Shown here piece after piece: positions 8,028-16,181 of a stretch of DNA of 42,811 nt (position 1 is the first letter of the stretch; every line of letters begins with the position of its first letter). The stretch is from Oceanobacillus jeddahensis. Its GTDB lineage: Bacteria > Bacillota > Bacilli > Bacillales > Amphibacillaceae. The notes under the pieces were generated by a model that made no database searches, was not told the DNA's origin, and was given only the letters and a program-made list of their open reading frames with translations. The DNA is taken from positions 1 through 42,811 of the forward strand of contig NZ_CCDM010000011.1 of assembly GCF_000750635.1 (NCBI RefSeq), read 5' to 3'. The translations under genes and the position numbers were made by a program.

Positions 8028-8939
8028 ATGTACTTATTAATAGTTAATTCTAATGCTGGAGATGGGAATGCCGGAAAAGTGTTTGAACGTATTCAGAAAA
8101 CAAATAGTTTTCATAATGTAAAACGAATAACCGTATTTACAAACAAATCGACTGACGCTGAAAAAATTGCTGAGAATTATTCAAAAAACACGAGTATAAA
8201 ACACGTTATCGTTATTGGCGGGGACGGTACGCTGCATGAAGTGATGAATGGCTGGTCGAATGAAGCGGTTCCTGTTTCTTTTATTCCAGGGGGCTCTGGA
8301 AATGATTTTGCTAAAGGAATTGATCAACATCTGAAAGCAGAAAAGCAATGGGAGAAAATTATATCGAATCCAACGAAAGTGAACTATTGGAATGGAATAT
8401 ATCAGTTGGAAGAAAAGAACCGGGAAAAAAAATTTATCAATAGTATCGGAATGGGGATTGACGCCAAGACAACAGAAGTAGCTAACCAATCTCGTTTTAA
8501 AGCTTTATTTAACTATTTAGGATTAGGAAAACTGATCTATTTAACAGCATTTATCCAAGCTGTTTGGAGTTTTCAACCAATGACTATCCGTTTGCAATAT
8601 GATGGAAAAAGAAGAACGATCCAAAACGCCTGGATGATTACAGCGGCTAATCATCCTTACAGTGGAGGAGGGTTAAAGTTAGTTCCCCATGCAACGATCA
8701 GTTCAGAGCAATTGTCCATATTAATTATTCATCAGATTTCCCGGAAAAAAGTTCTCATGCTGTTCCTCCTAGTTATTTTTGGCCAGCACCGCTTTTTGAA
8801 AGAAGTTGAATTATTGAAGGTAAAAGAGATAACTATTCAAGCTGATGCCTTGGTCAGCTATCAGGCAGACGGCGAAATCGGGCAGCTTAAAACATGCCGT
8901 ATAAAAAAGGAAAAACAAGCAGTACATATATATAAATAG
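8028..8939 (+). CDS. ytlR: diacylglycerol kinase-family lipid kinase (YtlR)
   Basis: A 303-residue member of the DAGK/YegS/BmrU lipid kinase family, which phosphorylates a lipid alcohol with ATP at the inner membrane face. The nucleotide-binding motif VIVIGGDGTLHEVMNG is at about residues 60-75, and PGGSGNDFAKGID follows at about 85-98. The second family glycine-rich region is NSIGMGIDAKTTE (about 138). The C-terminal beta domain ends with YQADGEIGQ, the conserved D-G-E segment of the family. The start is 6 bases after ytlQ and overlaps an AAGAGG site. It lacks the full set of residues that would identify DgkB, and substrate is undetermined. No terminator is seen after it. Confidence 0.87.
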   Translation: MYLLIVNSNAGDGNAGKVFERIQKTNSFHNVKRITVFTNKSTDAEKIAENYSKNTSIKHVIVIGGDGTLHEVMNGWSNEAVPVSFIPGGSGNDFAKGIDQHLKAEKQWEKIISNPTKVNYWNGIYQLEEKNREKKFINSIGMGIDAKTTEVANQSRFKALFNYLGLGKLIYLTAFIQAVWSFQPMTIRLQYDGKRRTIQNAWMITAANHPYSGGGLKLVPHATISSEQLSILIIHQISRKKVLMLFLLVIFGQHRFLKEVELLKVKEITIQADALVSYQADGEIGQLKTCRIKKEKQAVHIYK

Positions 8940-9353
8940 TAATAAACAGATTAATTGAAGTTTCCATTTATTTTAATATAATTGATAACTCACGTAGATA
9001 TTGTAATTTTGATCATTTCTCGATACAATAAAGACTTAACACGTTAAAAAGAATCATATTATTTATCGCAGTTTAACTGGCAGGGAAACTCCTGCTTCAA
9101 GAATGAAGACATAAAATAACAATGATGAGTTGACATCAACTGTCAGTATAAGCCCGACCGGTGCAGCTATCAATGGTTTTAATGGAGGGAATAGTTCCAC
9201 TGGATTGGAAATAGAGAAGGATTGCTTGTCTATCTGACAACAATGCGATTGGTAAGTAGATAAAAGCAAGAATGGTCTATTGATAAATAAAGGTTTTTCG
9301 GACGATCCTTGAACACGCACTTGAACGCTAATTTTGAAAGATGGGAAGACATT
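8940..9353 (+). promoter_or_regulatory. intergenic region with candidate promoter and operator upstream of ytmP
   Basis: No convincing gene lies here. TTGTAA (9001-9006), a 17-bp spacer and TACAAT (9024-9029) form a plausible SigA promoter. Just after the expected start point is TTAAC-AC-GTTAA (9036-9047), an operator-like inverted repeat, and further on AGTTGA-CA-TCAACT at about 9127-9140. A leader of about 310 bases would then precede ytmP. A minus-strand frame across it (9063-9374) overlaps the ytmP start and looks like chance. Confidence 0.45.
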
Positions 9354-10172
9354 ATGATTAACTGGCTCGAACATGCTTTAGGTACAGGTTGGCTTGTCAG
9401 GCCGGCCGGCGGTTTAACTGGCGAGGCATTTATAGCTGAAAAAAACGGGAAGCGGTTGTTTTTGAAACGAAACACATCGCCTTTCTTAGCTGTACTCTCA
9501 GCTGAAGGAATTGTGCCAAAGCTTATTTGGACAAAGCGAATAGAAAATGGTGATGTTATTACCGCTCAAGAATGGCTGGAAGGGCGTTCTTTGAATGAAG
9601 AAGAAATGAAACAGCAATCTGTGGCTGATTTATTATATAAAATACATCACTCCTCGGAATTAATGCATATGCTTCTGAAAATGGGGAAAAAACCGGCAAC
9701 CTCCGATGAAAGTTTTACGCAGCTTTGTCTGCAATTAGAGGGTAATGGTCTAATGCATGAGATAGAAGAGGTGGAGGAAGCAGTCAGTTTGCTGGAAATG
9801 ATGCTTCCTTATACGAGGAATCAAAAGCTCGCTGTATGTCATTGTGATATGAATCATAACAATTTAATTTTAACAAAAGAAAATACGATCTATTTAATTG
9901 ATTGGGATAATGCAACCATTGCTGATCCTGCAACGGATATTGGTATGCTCTTAAAATGGTATATTCCAAAGGAAGATTGGAAAGAGTGGCTTATCAATTA
10001 CGGAATAGAGCCGGGCAAACAATGGTTTATTCGCATGTATTTTTATCTTTTACAGGATAACTTGCAATTCTTATGCTGGCACTTTGACCGCAATGAGAAT
10101 AGCAAAGTCCAGCAAAGATTAAAGGAATTACAGGAAATTAACCGGTCCATTAAAGATTTTATCGTATCTTGA
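9354..10172 (+). CDS. ytmP: phosphotransferase (choline/thiamine kinase-like), YtmP family
   Basis: A protein of 272 residues with an aminoglycoside phosphotransferase/choline kinase fold. The ATG at 9354 (MINWLEHALGTGW) was chosen because GGGAAG lies 5 bases before it and because YtmP homologues begin here. The kinase motifs are visible: the N-lobe lysine in KRLFLKRNTSP, the catalytic loop VCHCDMNHNNLILT (H-x-D...N) and the metal-binding YLIDWDNA. The substrate is not established; a small amino-alcohol, sugar or thiamine is possible. It sits convergent to ytzH and upstream of trmB exactly as in B. subtilis, but with its own promoter candidate. Confidence 0.85.
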   Translation: MINWLEHALGTGWLVRPAGGLTGEAFIAEKNGKRLFLKRNTSPFLAVLSAEGIVPKLIWTKRIENGDVITAQEWLEGRSLNEEEMKQQSVADLLYKIHHSSELMHMLLKMGKKPATSDESFTQLCLQLEGNGLMHEIEEVEEAVSLLEMMLPYTRNQKLAVCHCDMNHNNLILTKENTIYLIDWDNATIADPATDIGMLLKWYIPKEDWKEWLINYGIEPGKQWFIRMYFYLLQDNLQFLCWHFDRNENSKVQQRLKELQEINRSIKDFIVS

Positions 10173-10183
10173 AATGAATGGAT

Positions 10184-10210
10184 AACCTTCTTTTAAAGCA
10201 CGGGAAGGTT
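10184..10210. terminator. weak hairpin between convergent ytmP and ytzH
   Basis: AACCTTC (10184-10190) and GAAGGTT (10204-10210) form a 7-bp stem with a 13-nt loop between the two convergent stop codons. T runs are poor on both strands, so its strength is doubtful. Confidence 0.4.
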
Positions 10211-10213
10211 TGC

Positions 10214-10495
10214 TTATAGATTTTGCTGGACAGTGTCAATCCAATTACGAAATTGATCCTGATGATTATCGATATGCTTTGCCAAATCGGATGAGGCAGC
10301 TCCTTCTTTGCCATATAGATGGATACTTGTCAGGACGTTTTGGATATCCTGATCAGATAGCTCTTTTTGAGCTAAAATGGAGGCAGCCAGCCGTTCCAGC
10401 TGTGCATGTTCATTAGGTGATACGGAGGAATCGGTTTGATGTTCATCCAAAATATCACATAATAATTGCAGTTTGTTTTGTATAGATAGTTGCAT
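10214..10495 (-). CDS. ytzH: YtzH-like small protein
   Basis: A 93-residue soluble protein, mostly helical, with no membrane segment or signal peptide: MQLSIQNKLQLLCDILDEHQ, then a region around EHAQLERLAASILAQKELSD and a C-terminus around IDNHQDQFRNWIDTV. Length and location match the YtzH family (about 92 residues) found between ytmP and trmB in Bacillus. A GAGGTGAA site lies before the ATG on the minus strand (GAACGAGGTGAATTTAG then ATG). Function is unknown. Confidence 0.8.
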   Translation of the reverse strand: MQLSIQNKLQLLCDILDEHQTDSSVSPNEHAQLERLAASILAQKELSDQDIQNVLTSIHLYGKEGAASSDLAKHIDNHQDQFRNWIDTVQQNL

Positions 10496-10586
10496 CTAAA
10501 TTCACCTCGTTCCTGAGAATAGTTTAAACGGATAATAAATTATTATTCACATCATAAATAAAGCAGTAAAAGTGAGGAAAGCATAC

Positions 10587-11222
10587 ATGAGACAAAGACA
10601 TAAACCTTGGGCAGATGATTATTTAAAGGAAAAAAATCATATTGTATTAGAAAATGCCAGTGTACATAAAGGGGAATGGAGTAAAGTTTTTAACAATGAA
10701 AACCCGATTCATGTGGAGATCGGTTCAGGTAAGGGACAATTTATTACGGGCATGGCAAAACAGTATCCAGACGTTAATTTTATTGGCATCGAGGTTGCTA
10801 AAAGTATCATTGTCTCCACGGTTCAGAAAGTAGATGAAGAAGCTTTAGATAACGTTCGCCTTCTAAATGAAGATGCGAATAATTTACTTGCAATATTTGC
10901 AGAAAATGAAATCGAACAAATCTATTTGAATTTCTCTGATCCTTGGCCTAAAAATCGTCATGAGAAGCGTCGTTTAACCTATAAAAGCTTTTTAGAGCAA
11001 TACCAGAATATTTTGCCAGACCAAGGTCAAATCGTTCTAAAGACGGACAATCGTGGTTTATTTGAATATTCGCTAGTCAGTTTTTCCGAATATGGGATGA
11101 AACTGGTTGAAGTGAACTTAGATCTACATGGAATAGAAGACGAAACAAATGTGAAGACAGAGTATGAAGAAAAATTCTCTTCGAAGGGACACGTCATCTA
11201 TCGTTGTAAAGTAAAATTCTAA
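10587..11222 (+). CDS. trmB: tRNA (guanine-46-N7)-methyltransferase
   Basis: A protein of 211 residues that methylates N7 of G46 in the tRNA variable loop with S-adenosylmethionine. I chose the ATG at 10587 (MRQRHKPWADDYL) since TrmB proteins begin with this conserved R-x-R-x-K-P-W sequence and GTGAGGAAAG lies just upstream; the in-frame GTG at 10572 is part of that site. The SAM-binding motif HVEIGSGKGQFI and the family signature YLNFSDPWPKNRHEKRRL, with the D-P-W-P-K-x-R-H catalytic/tRNA-binding core, are both present. The length is normal. Confidence 0.95.
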   Translation: MRQRHKPWADDYLKEKNHIVLENASVHKGEWSKVFNNENPIHVEIGSGKGQFITGMAKQYPDVNFIGIEVAKSIIVSTVQKVDEEALDNVRLLNEDANNLLAIFAENEIEQIYLNFSDPWPKNRHEKRRLTYKSFLEQYQNILPDQGQIVLKTDNRGLFEYSLVSFSEYGMKLVEVNLDLHGIEDETNVKTEYEEKFSSKGHVIYRCKVKF

Positions 11223-11317
11223 TTTTTATTAAAACAAATTGACAAGCTATCGTGGAAGCAGTCTGCGCTTATTTATTAATCAGGCTCTTCAAAATCATTA
11301 TGAATGAAAATTAATGA

Positions 11318-11347
11318 TTGACAGTTCATGTATTTATTTGTCATAAT
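11318..11347 (+). promoter_or_regulatory. SigA-type promoter of pyrP
   Basis: TTGACA (11318-11323) and CATAAT (11342-11347) with an 18-bp spacer lie about 35-40 bases before the PyrR-binding hairpin. This is the best promoter-like sequence in the window and is placed correctly for an attenuated leader. Confidence 0.75.
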
Positions 11348-11384
11348 ATAAGACAATGTTATTGTATGTAATGAACCTTTAATT

Positions 11385-11588
11385 CAGTCCTGTGAGACTG
11401 GTAAGGTCAATCGGATAAAGCAAAATAAATATGTCCTATAAAGTGAACGTTTCAAAAGTTTAATAAAAATGATGCATTGATTTTTATGGTCCTTTTATCA
11501 ATCTTTTTGAACATATAACTTAAAGGACAATGTTCCTTTGTAAATTCTGACACCTTACCTTCTGGACTGGTAAGGTGTTTTTATTTCA
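11385..11588 (+). promoter_or_regulatory. PyrR-dependent transcription attenuator of pyrP
   Basis: The PyrR-binding consensus is seen in AGTCCTGTGAGACT (11386-11399), presented as a small hairpin with CAGTC/GACTG arms. A terminator follows: ACACCTTACC (11550-11559), 9-nt loop, GGTAAGGTGT (11569-11578) and a T run to about 11587. The GGTAAGGT at 11400-11407, directly 3' of the binding hairpin, is identical to the terminator 3' arm and can pair with its 5' arm, giving the antiterminator. By the known pyr mechanism, UMP-bound PyrR would hold the upstream hairpin and let the terminator form. Pairing was checked by eye only. Confidence 0.85.
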
Positions 11589-11627
11589 TGATGAATAAGA
11601 AGAATTTACGCAGAAGGGACAGTTTCT

Positions 11628-12893
11628 ATGAAATCAAGAGAAATACAAGTACACGAACGGCTACCGTTACTACAGAGTTTGCCTTTAAGCCTGCAGCATT
11701 TATTTGCGATGTTCGGCTCAACGGTTTTAGTACCGCTTCTATTTAATGTAGACCCGGCAACCATTTTAATGATGAATGGTTTTGGGACACTGCTTTATAT
11801 TTTTATTACAAAGGGAAAAATTCCTGCCTACTTAGGTTCTAGTTTTGCTTTTATCGCTCCTGTTACAATGGTTCTGACAGAAGGAGGAGGCTACGGTGCT
11901 GCTTTAGGAGGCTTTTTCATAGTAGGTCTTGTTTTAACCTTGATCGGAGTTATTGTAAAATATGCAGGTACAAGCTGGATTGATGTTATTTTTCCACCTG
12001 CAGCGATGGGGGCAATTGTTGCTGTTATTGGGCTGGAGCTGGTTCCTACAGCAGCAGAGATGGCCGGTTTACTGCCGGCAGCAGATGCGCCAAGAGATAT
12101 GACAGCAATAACTGTATCTTTGTTGACGTTAAGTGCTACGATTGTTTACTGGGTAACCCTCAGAGGATTTTTGAAAATTATCCCCATTCTGCTGGGAATT
12201 GTGACTGGTTATGTGATTGCTACTATGTTTGGAATTGTGGATTATACAGCAGTTCGTGAGGCTGCCTGGATTCAAATGCCAACATATTATCAAATTGAAT
12301 TTAATTGGTCTGACATTCTTATTATTCTCCCTGCCGCACTTGTGCTTGTACCAGAACACATAGGGCATTTAGTGGTGACAGAGAATATTGTAAAGAAAAA
12401 TATGATGAAAGATCCCGGCTTAGACCGTTCTTTGTTTGGTAATGGTATTTCTACGATGATTTCCAGCTTCTTCGGATCAACACCAAATACAACGTACGGT
12501 GAAAATATTGGTGTTCTAGCTATTACTAAAGTATATTCCACCTGGATTATCGGCGGTGCTGCGGTACTAGCAATTCTTTTATCCTTCTGTGGTAAGCTGG
12601 CTGCCTTAATTTCATCGATTCCAACTCCAGTTATGGGCGGTATTTCTTTATTATTATTTGGAATTATCGCAGTAAGTGGCTTACGTATGCTTGTAGAACA
12701 ACAGATTGATTATAATAAATCGCAAAATCTGATTCTAACCTGTGTTGTATTGGCAATTGGTGTCAGCGGCGCCAGCATTGGGCTGGGTTCCGTAGAACTG
12801 ACTGGAATGGGACTCGCGACTATTGTAGCTATTATTATCAGCTTATTTTTCAAGCTATTGGATACGTTAAATTTATCGAATGAGGAAAAATAA
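11628..12893 (+). CDS. pyrP: uracil permease (uracil:H+ symporter)
   Basis: A 421-residue nucleobase:cation symporter-2 (UraA/PyrP) family protein with 12 to 14 membrane spans, importing uracil for salvage. The conserved QHLFAMFGSTVLVP near the N-terminus and the substrate/proton motif VPEHIGHLVVTENIV (about residue 241) are typical, as is GSTPNTTYGENIGVLA (about 285). The PyrR attenuator upstream identifies it as the pyrimidine-regulated uracil transporter rather than a xanthine permease. It is not followed by the biosynthetic pyr genes here, so pyrP has its own regulated transcription unit. A strong hairpin ends it at 12923. Confidence 0.95.
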   Translation: MKSREIQVHERLPLLQSLPLSLQHLFAMFGSTVLVPLLFNVDPATILMMNGFGTLLYIFITKGKIPAYLGSSFAFIAPVTMVLTEGGGYGAALGGFFIVGLVLTLIGVIVKYAGTSWIDVIFPPAAMGAIVAVIGLELVPTAAEMAGLLPAADAPRDMTAITVSLLTLSATIVYWVTLRGFLKIIPILLGIVTGYVIATMFGIVDYTAVREAAWIQMPTYYQIEFNWSDILIILPAALVLVPEHIGHLVVTENIVKKNMMKDPGLDRSLFGNGISTMISSFFGSTPNTTYGENIGVLAITKVYSTWIIGGAAVLAILLSFCGKLAALISSIPTPVMGGISLLLFGIIAVSGLRMLVEQQIDYNKSQNLILTCVVLAIGVSGASIGLGSVELTGMGLATIVAIIISLFFKLLDTLNLSNEEK

Positions 12894-12922
12894 ATAAGCC
12901 CAGAATAAAATATTTATAAATA

Positions 12923-12990
12923 AAAAGAACTGCGCTCAAATGAGATTCTTGGAAGAGAATTTTCGATAAAGAGCAGCAGTTCTTTTGTTT
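12923..12990 (+). terminator. terminator after pyrP
   Basis: AAAAGAACTGC (12923-12933) pairs perfectly with GCAGTTCTTTT (12976-12986) around a loop that itself contains short pairs, followed by a T-rich run. Confidence 0.8.
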
Positions 12991-13510
12991 CTATAAATAT
13001 TTCCAAAATATGAAAAAGTTACGAATGAAAATAGAAAGCGATACCATATTGGTGTAATAGCGGTTTTATTGAATAAAACAGGTTAAAAGTGCATCATACC
13101 AGGCTACGGGCCTGTTAAATTAGTATTGACGAGCTGTCTATTTGGTGATAATATTTCGATTATCTCCAAAATAATGCATTAGCGAAGGGCACGAGTTAGA
13201 AATAATTATTTATTGAATAGTTTAAAGGAGAAGCAGTGCTATATTTGAATGAACTGTTTTTACACTTTAAATTATTAATTTTTTTCAAAAATATATGTGA
13301 AATATGAAAAAAATGATTTTTGAGGGAAGTTAAGAGATGGAGAAATGGTATTAAATAATCAGAAAAATATGTGAATAAAATCTATTCTATTCACAAATGT
13401 TTAGAACATTTAATCTGATTTTGATGGTCTTTGGTAATAAAATGTTCATTACCTTTTAAGCGTACAGACATCAGGAAATAACACAACAATTTTTGAAAGG
13501 GTGGATGAAC
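12991..13510 (+). promoter_or_regulatory. long intergenic region with promoter upstream of the permease
   Basis: AT-rich, with no solid gene. TTGACG (13126-13131), a 17-bp spacer and TAATAT (13149-13154) form a promoter candidate. A GTG-started 23-codon frame (13236-13307) sits behind AAAGGAG and reads mostly hydrophobic residues; it could be a leader peptide or chance. GGTAAT and ATTACC flank 9 bases at about 13433-13454 (inverted repeat), close to the permease start. Confidence 0.4.
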
Positions 13511-14698
13511 ATGGCGCAGATGCTTGCATTGGTTCTTATTGTATTGATTTTATATATTGGAGATGTGGTTGCTGCTAGGACAAAAGCCTGGATACCGTCC
13601 ATTTTTGTCTGTGCAGTGCTGTTTTTGGCGGGATATTGGACCTTTTTCCCGCAAGATATTGTTGAAATTGCAGGAATTCCTCCCGTAGTTGCTACAGCAC
13701 TTATGTATTTACTAATTGTAAATATGGGGACGCTCTTATCATTGCAAGAATTAAAACAGCAGTGGCGCACAATTTTAATTGCGATTGGCGGAATTTTAGG
13801 TGTGGTAGTCTTTTTACTTAGTTTTGGTACATTGCTTTTTGGATTTCAATCGATGGTTGTAGCTGTTCCGCCATTAGTAGGCGGATTGGTATCTTCCCTG
13901 ATTATGTCAGAAGGTGCTGCAAATGCTGGACTTGAAAGCTTATCTGTATTCGCAATTGTTATTTACGTGATGCAAGGTTTTGCTGGGTATCCATTGACTT
14001 CTATCATGCTGAAAAAAGAAGGAAAACAACTATTGGGTAAAATGCGCAGCGGCGAATTAAAAGTTGCGGAAACGCAAGTTCAAACAGAAGCTAAAGAATA
14101 TGAGGGTGCGAAATTATTTAGAAATCTTCCGGAACAATATAACACCAGTTATTTCATCTTTTTCAGGTTGGCAGTAGCAGGTTTCCTTGCTTATCAGATT
14201 TCTGCTTGGCTCGAACCAATCGTATCTGTCAGTCCAATGGTACTTTGTCTTGTGTTTGGAGTAATCGGTAGAAGTGCTGGTTTTTTGGAAAAGCAGGCAC
14301 TGCAAAAAGCGAATGGTTTTGGTTTTGCGATGTTAGGGTTAATGCTATATATTCTTGATGGACTGCGAAATGCAACACCAACGATGATGCTGGATATTGT
14401 ATACTTGTTAATAGGGAGTATTCTGTTAGCTGTTGTCGGTATGTATATTTTCTCGTTTATTGTCGGAAAGCTGTTCAAAGTCAGCAAGACAATGGCATAT
14501 GCAATATCATTAACTGCTTTTTACGGTTTCCCTGCAGACTATGTGATTACCAATGAGGTGATTAACTCCTTAACAAAGGATCAGGAGGAAAGAGAGGTAT
14601 TAACGAGTCATATGCTTCCCCCGATGCTAGTCGGAGGGTTTGTCACGGTCACGATTGTATCGGTCGTACTGGCAGGCATATTCGTTAACTTACTATAA
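13511..14698 (+). CDS. putative 10-12 span membrane permease, GltS-like fold
   Basis: A protein of about 395 residues, almost entirely hydrophobic with around ten predicted membrane segments. The ATG at 13511 (MAQMLALVLIVLILYIGDVV) has GAAAGGGTGG 6 to 9 bases upstream; in-frame starts at 13493 (TTG) and 13505 are worse placed. A glycine-rich, partly polar segment (VPPLVGGLVSSLIMSEGAAN, about residue 118) occurs in the first half, and HMLPPMLVGGFVTVTIV in the second half, consistent with the inverted-repeat organisation of sodium/glutamate-type carriers. I do not recognise a characterised orthologue. The M20 hydrolase starts 20 bases after it, so the permease probably imports the hydrolase's N-carbamoyl or N-acyl amino acid type substrate (inference). 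Confidence 0.65.
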   Translation: MAQMLALVLIVLILYIGDVVAARTKAWIPSIFVCAVLFLAGYWTFFPQDIVEIAGIPPVVATALMYLLIVNMGTLLSLQELKQQWRTILIAIGGILGVVVFLLSFGTLLFGFQSMVVAVPPLVGGLVSSLIMSEGAANAGLESLSVFAIVIYVMQGFAGYPLTSIMLKKEGKQLLGKMRSGELKVAETQVQTEAKEYEGAKLFRNLPEQYNTSYFIFFRLAVAGFLAYQISAWLEPIVSVSPMVLCLVFGVIGRSAGFLEKQALQKANGFGFAMLGLMLYILDGLRNATPTMMLDIVYLLIGSILLAVVGMYIFSFIVGKLFKVSKTMAYAISLTAFYGFPADYVITNEVINSLTKDQEEREVLTSHMLPPMLVGGFVTVTIVSVVLAGIFVNLL

Positions 14699-14718
14699 AA
14701 AAAAGGAGGTATGACAGG

Positions 14719-15948
14719 ATGAAATCAAATCAGGAAAGAATTGAAAAACATATAAAAGCATTAAGTCAATATACAGCAACACCAAATGAAGGAACAACCC
14801 GATTAACTTACAGCGAACAAGATTTACAAGCCCGTGATTATATTAAATCCCAGATGAAAGCTTACGGATTAGAAGTACGGGAGGACGGTCTCGGTAATAT
14901 TTTTGGAAAGTTGGAGGGCGAGAAAAAAGGTGCGCCAAGTGTGATTGTAGGCTCACATTTTGACAGTGTTCCGCACGGAGGAGATTATGATGGACCTGCC
15001 GGAGTAATAGCCGGTTTAGAAATTGCTGCCTTATTTCAGGAAAATCAGGTAAAACCGGCTTATCCATTAGAAATCATTGCGATGGTTGAGGAGGAAGGCT
15101 CCAGGTTTGGCGGCGGTTTGATGGGTTCCAGAGGAATTGCCGGCTACCTTCAGAAGGAGGATCTTGAGCAGCTGAAAGATAAGGACGGTATTTCTGTTCC
15201 AGAAGCGATGAAACAGATTGGTTTAGATCCTTCTCTAGAGGTGAAACGAGATCCGGAAACCATTAGAGCCTTTTTAGAAATGCATATTGAGCAGGGTCCT
15301 ATTTTAGAAGAAAAGCAGCTATCTGTCGGCGTTGTGGAATCGATTGTCGGGCTGACACAGCTGGAAGTAACGATTAGCGGGAAAGCAGGACATGCTGGAA
15401 CAACTCCAATGGACCGGCGCTCTGATGCTTTAGTAGCAGCGGCAAATATCATTGGAAAACTTCCGCAGATTGCCATAGAAGAAGGCGAAGGAACGGTGAC
15501 GACAGTAGGTAGACATCAGGTATTTCCGAATGGAGCAAATGTTATCCCGGATAAAGTTGTTTTCTCCGTTGATATTCGTTCCAGTAAAGAAACACATATC
15601 AAAAATGTCGTACAAAAAGTAAAAGATGTCATCCGCACTTATGAATCGGAAGGGATTCAGGCTACAGTAGAGCAATCCTTGTACATGCAGCCTAAAGAGC
15701 TGAATCAAGACATTCGATCGCAGTTAAAAACGTCTGCTGAACAGCTTGGAATTTCTTATACAAATATGCATAGTGGAGCAGGTCATGATGCGATGGTTCT
15801 TTCTGACATCACGGATGTCGGTTTGATTTTTGTTCCCAGTAAAGATGGTCTCAGTCATTGTCCGGAAGAATGGACAGCTATTCATGAGCTCGCTGCCGGT
15901 ATCGACGTATTATATGAGACGGCATTAAAATTAACCAGAAAATCCTAG
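14719..15948 (+). CDS. M20 family Zn hydrolase, N-carbamoyl-L-amino acid hydrolase/allantoate amidohydrolase type
   Basis: A 409-residue binuclear metallohydrolase of the HyuC/AmaB/AllC group, which cleaves N-carbamoyl (ureido) amides to amino acid, CO2 and ammonia. The metal ligands are in place: H80 in GSHFDSVPHGG, bridging D91 in YDGPAG, E125/E126 in MVEEEGSRF, H189 in MHIEQGP and H356 in SGAGHDAM. The dimerisation-domain motif GKAGHAGTTPMDRRSD (about residues 222-237) is also clear. An AGGAGG site lies 8 bases upstream. It forms a two-gene unit with the preceding permease and is ended by a hairpin. Whether it acts on N-carbamoyl amino acids, ureidopropionate or allantoate cannot be settled; no other purine-degradation genes are seen. 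Confidence 0.88.
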   Translation: MKSNQERIEKHIKALSQYTATPNEGTTRLTYSEQDLQARDYIKSQMKAYGLEVREDGLGNIFGKLEGEKKGAPSVIVGSHFDSVPHGGDYDGPAGVIAGLEIAALFQENQVKPAYPLEIIAMVEEEGSRFGGGLMGSRGIAGYLQKEDLEQLKDKDGISVPEAMKQIGLDPSLEVKRDPETIRAFLEMHIEQGPILEEKQLSVGVVESIVGLTQLEVTISGKAGHAGTTPMDRRSDALVAAANIIGKLPQIAIEEGEGTVTTVGRHQVFPNGANVIPDKVVFSVDIRSSKETHIKNVVQKVKDVIRTYESEGIQATVEQSLYMQPKELNQDIRSQLKTSAEQLGISYTNMHSGAGHDAMVLSDITDVGLIFVPSKDGLSHCPEEWTAIHELAAGIDVLYETALKLTRKS

Positions 15949-15974
15949 TGCTATTTTAGCACTGGGATTTTTTT
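15939..15974 (+). terminator. terminator after the M20 hydrolase
   Basis: AATCCTAGTGCT pairs with AGCACTGGGATT over a short loop and runs into seven T residues; it overlaps the last codons of the hydrolase gene. Confidence 0.85.
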
Positions 15975-16124
15975 AATGAATTTAATAGGACAAGTATACG
16001 TGAACGCAGCAGGGGTCCCGAAAAGACTATTATGATGTGATTACTTCTTCACCATAACCTGTCATTCATTCCAATTCCATTACAGCTAGTATTTATTATT
16101 CACTACATGATAAAATAAATATAG

Positions 16125-16130
16125 TATAAT
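16125..16130 (+). promoter_or_regulatory. candidate -10 of the pucR gene
   Basis: A perfect TATAAT lies 51 bases before the regulator's ATG. The hexamer 17 bp upstream (ACTACA) is a weak -35. Confidence 0.45.
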
Positions 16131-16181
16131 AGCTAAAATCACATGGTGGCTGTATATCAATGATGAAATGGAGAGTGAAAA

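Noticed and set aside
9063..9374. 103-codon minus-strand frame, plus an overlapping 81-codon frame to 9475
   Set aside because: They overlap the well-supported start of ytmP, have no good ribosome binding site and no recognisable domain.
11223..11627. Purine (xanthine/guanine) riboswitch before the nucleobase permease
   Set aside because: The conserved purine-aptamer junction sequences are absent, while a PyrR-binding loop and its antiterminator/terminator pair are present.
13236..13307. GTG-started 23-codon ORF with AAAGGAG
   Set aside because: The ribosome binding site is good, but the peptide is hydrophobic low-complexity from AT-rich DNA and could easily be chance; noted only as a possibility.
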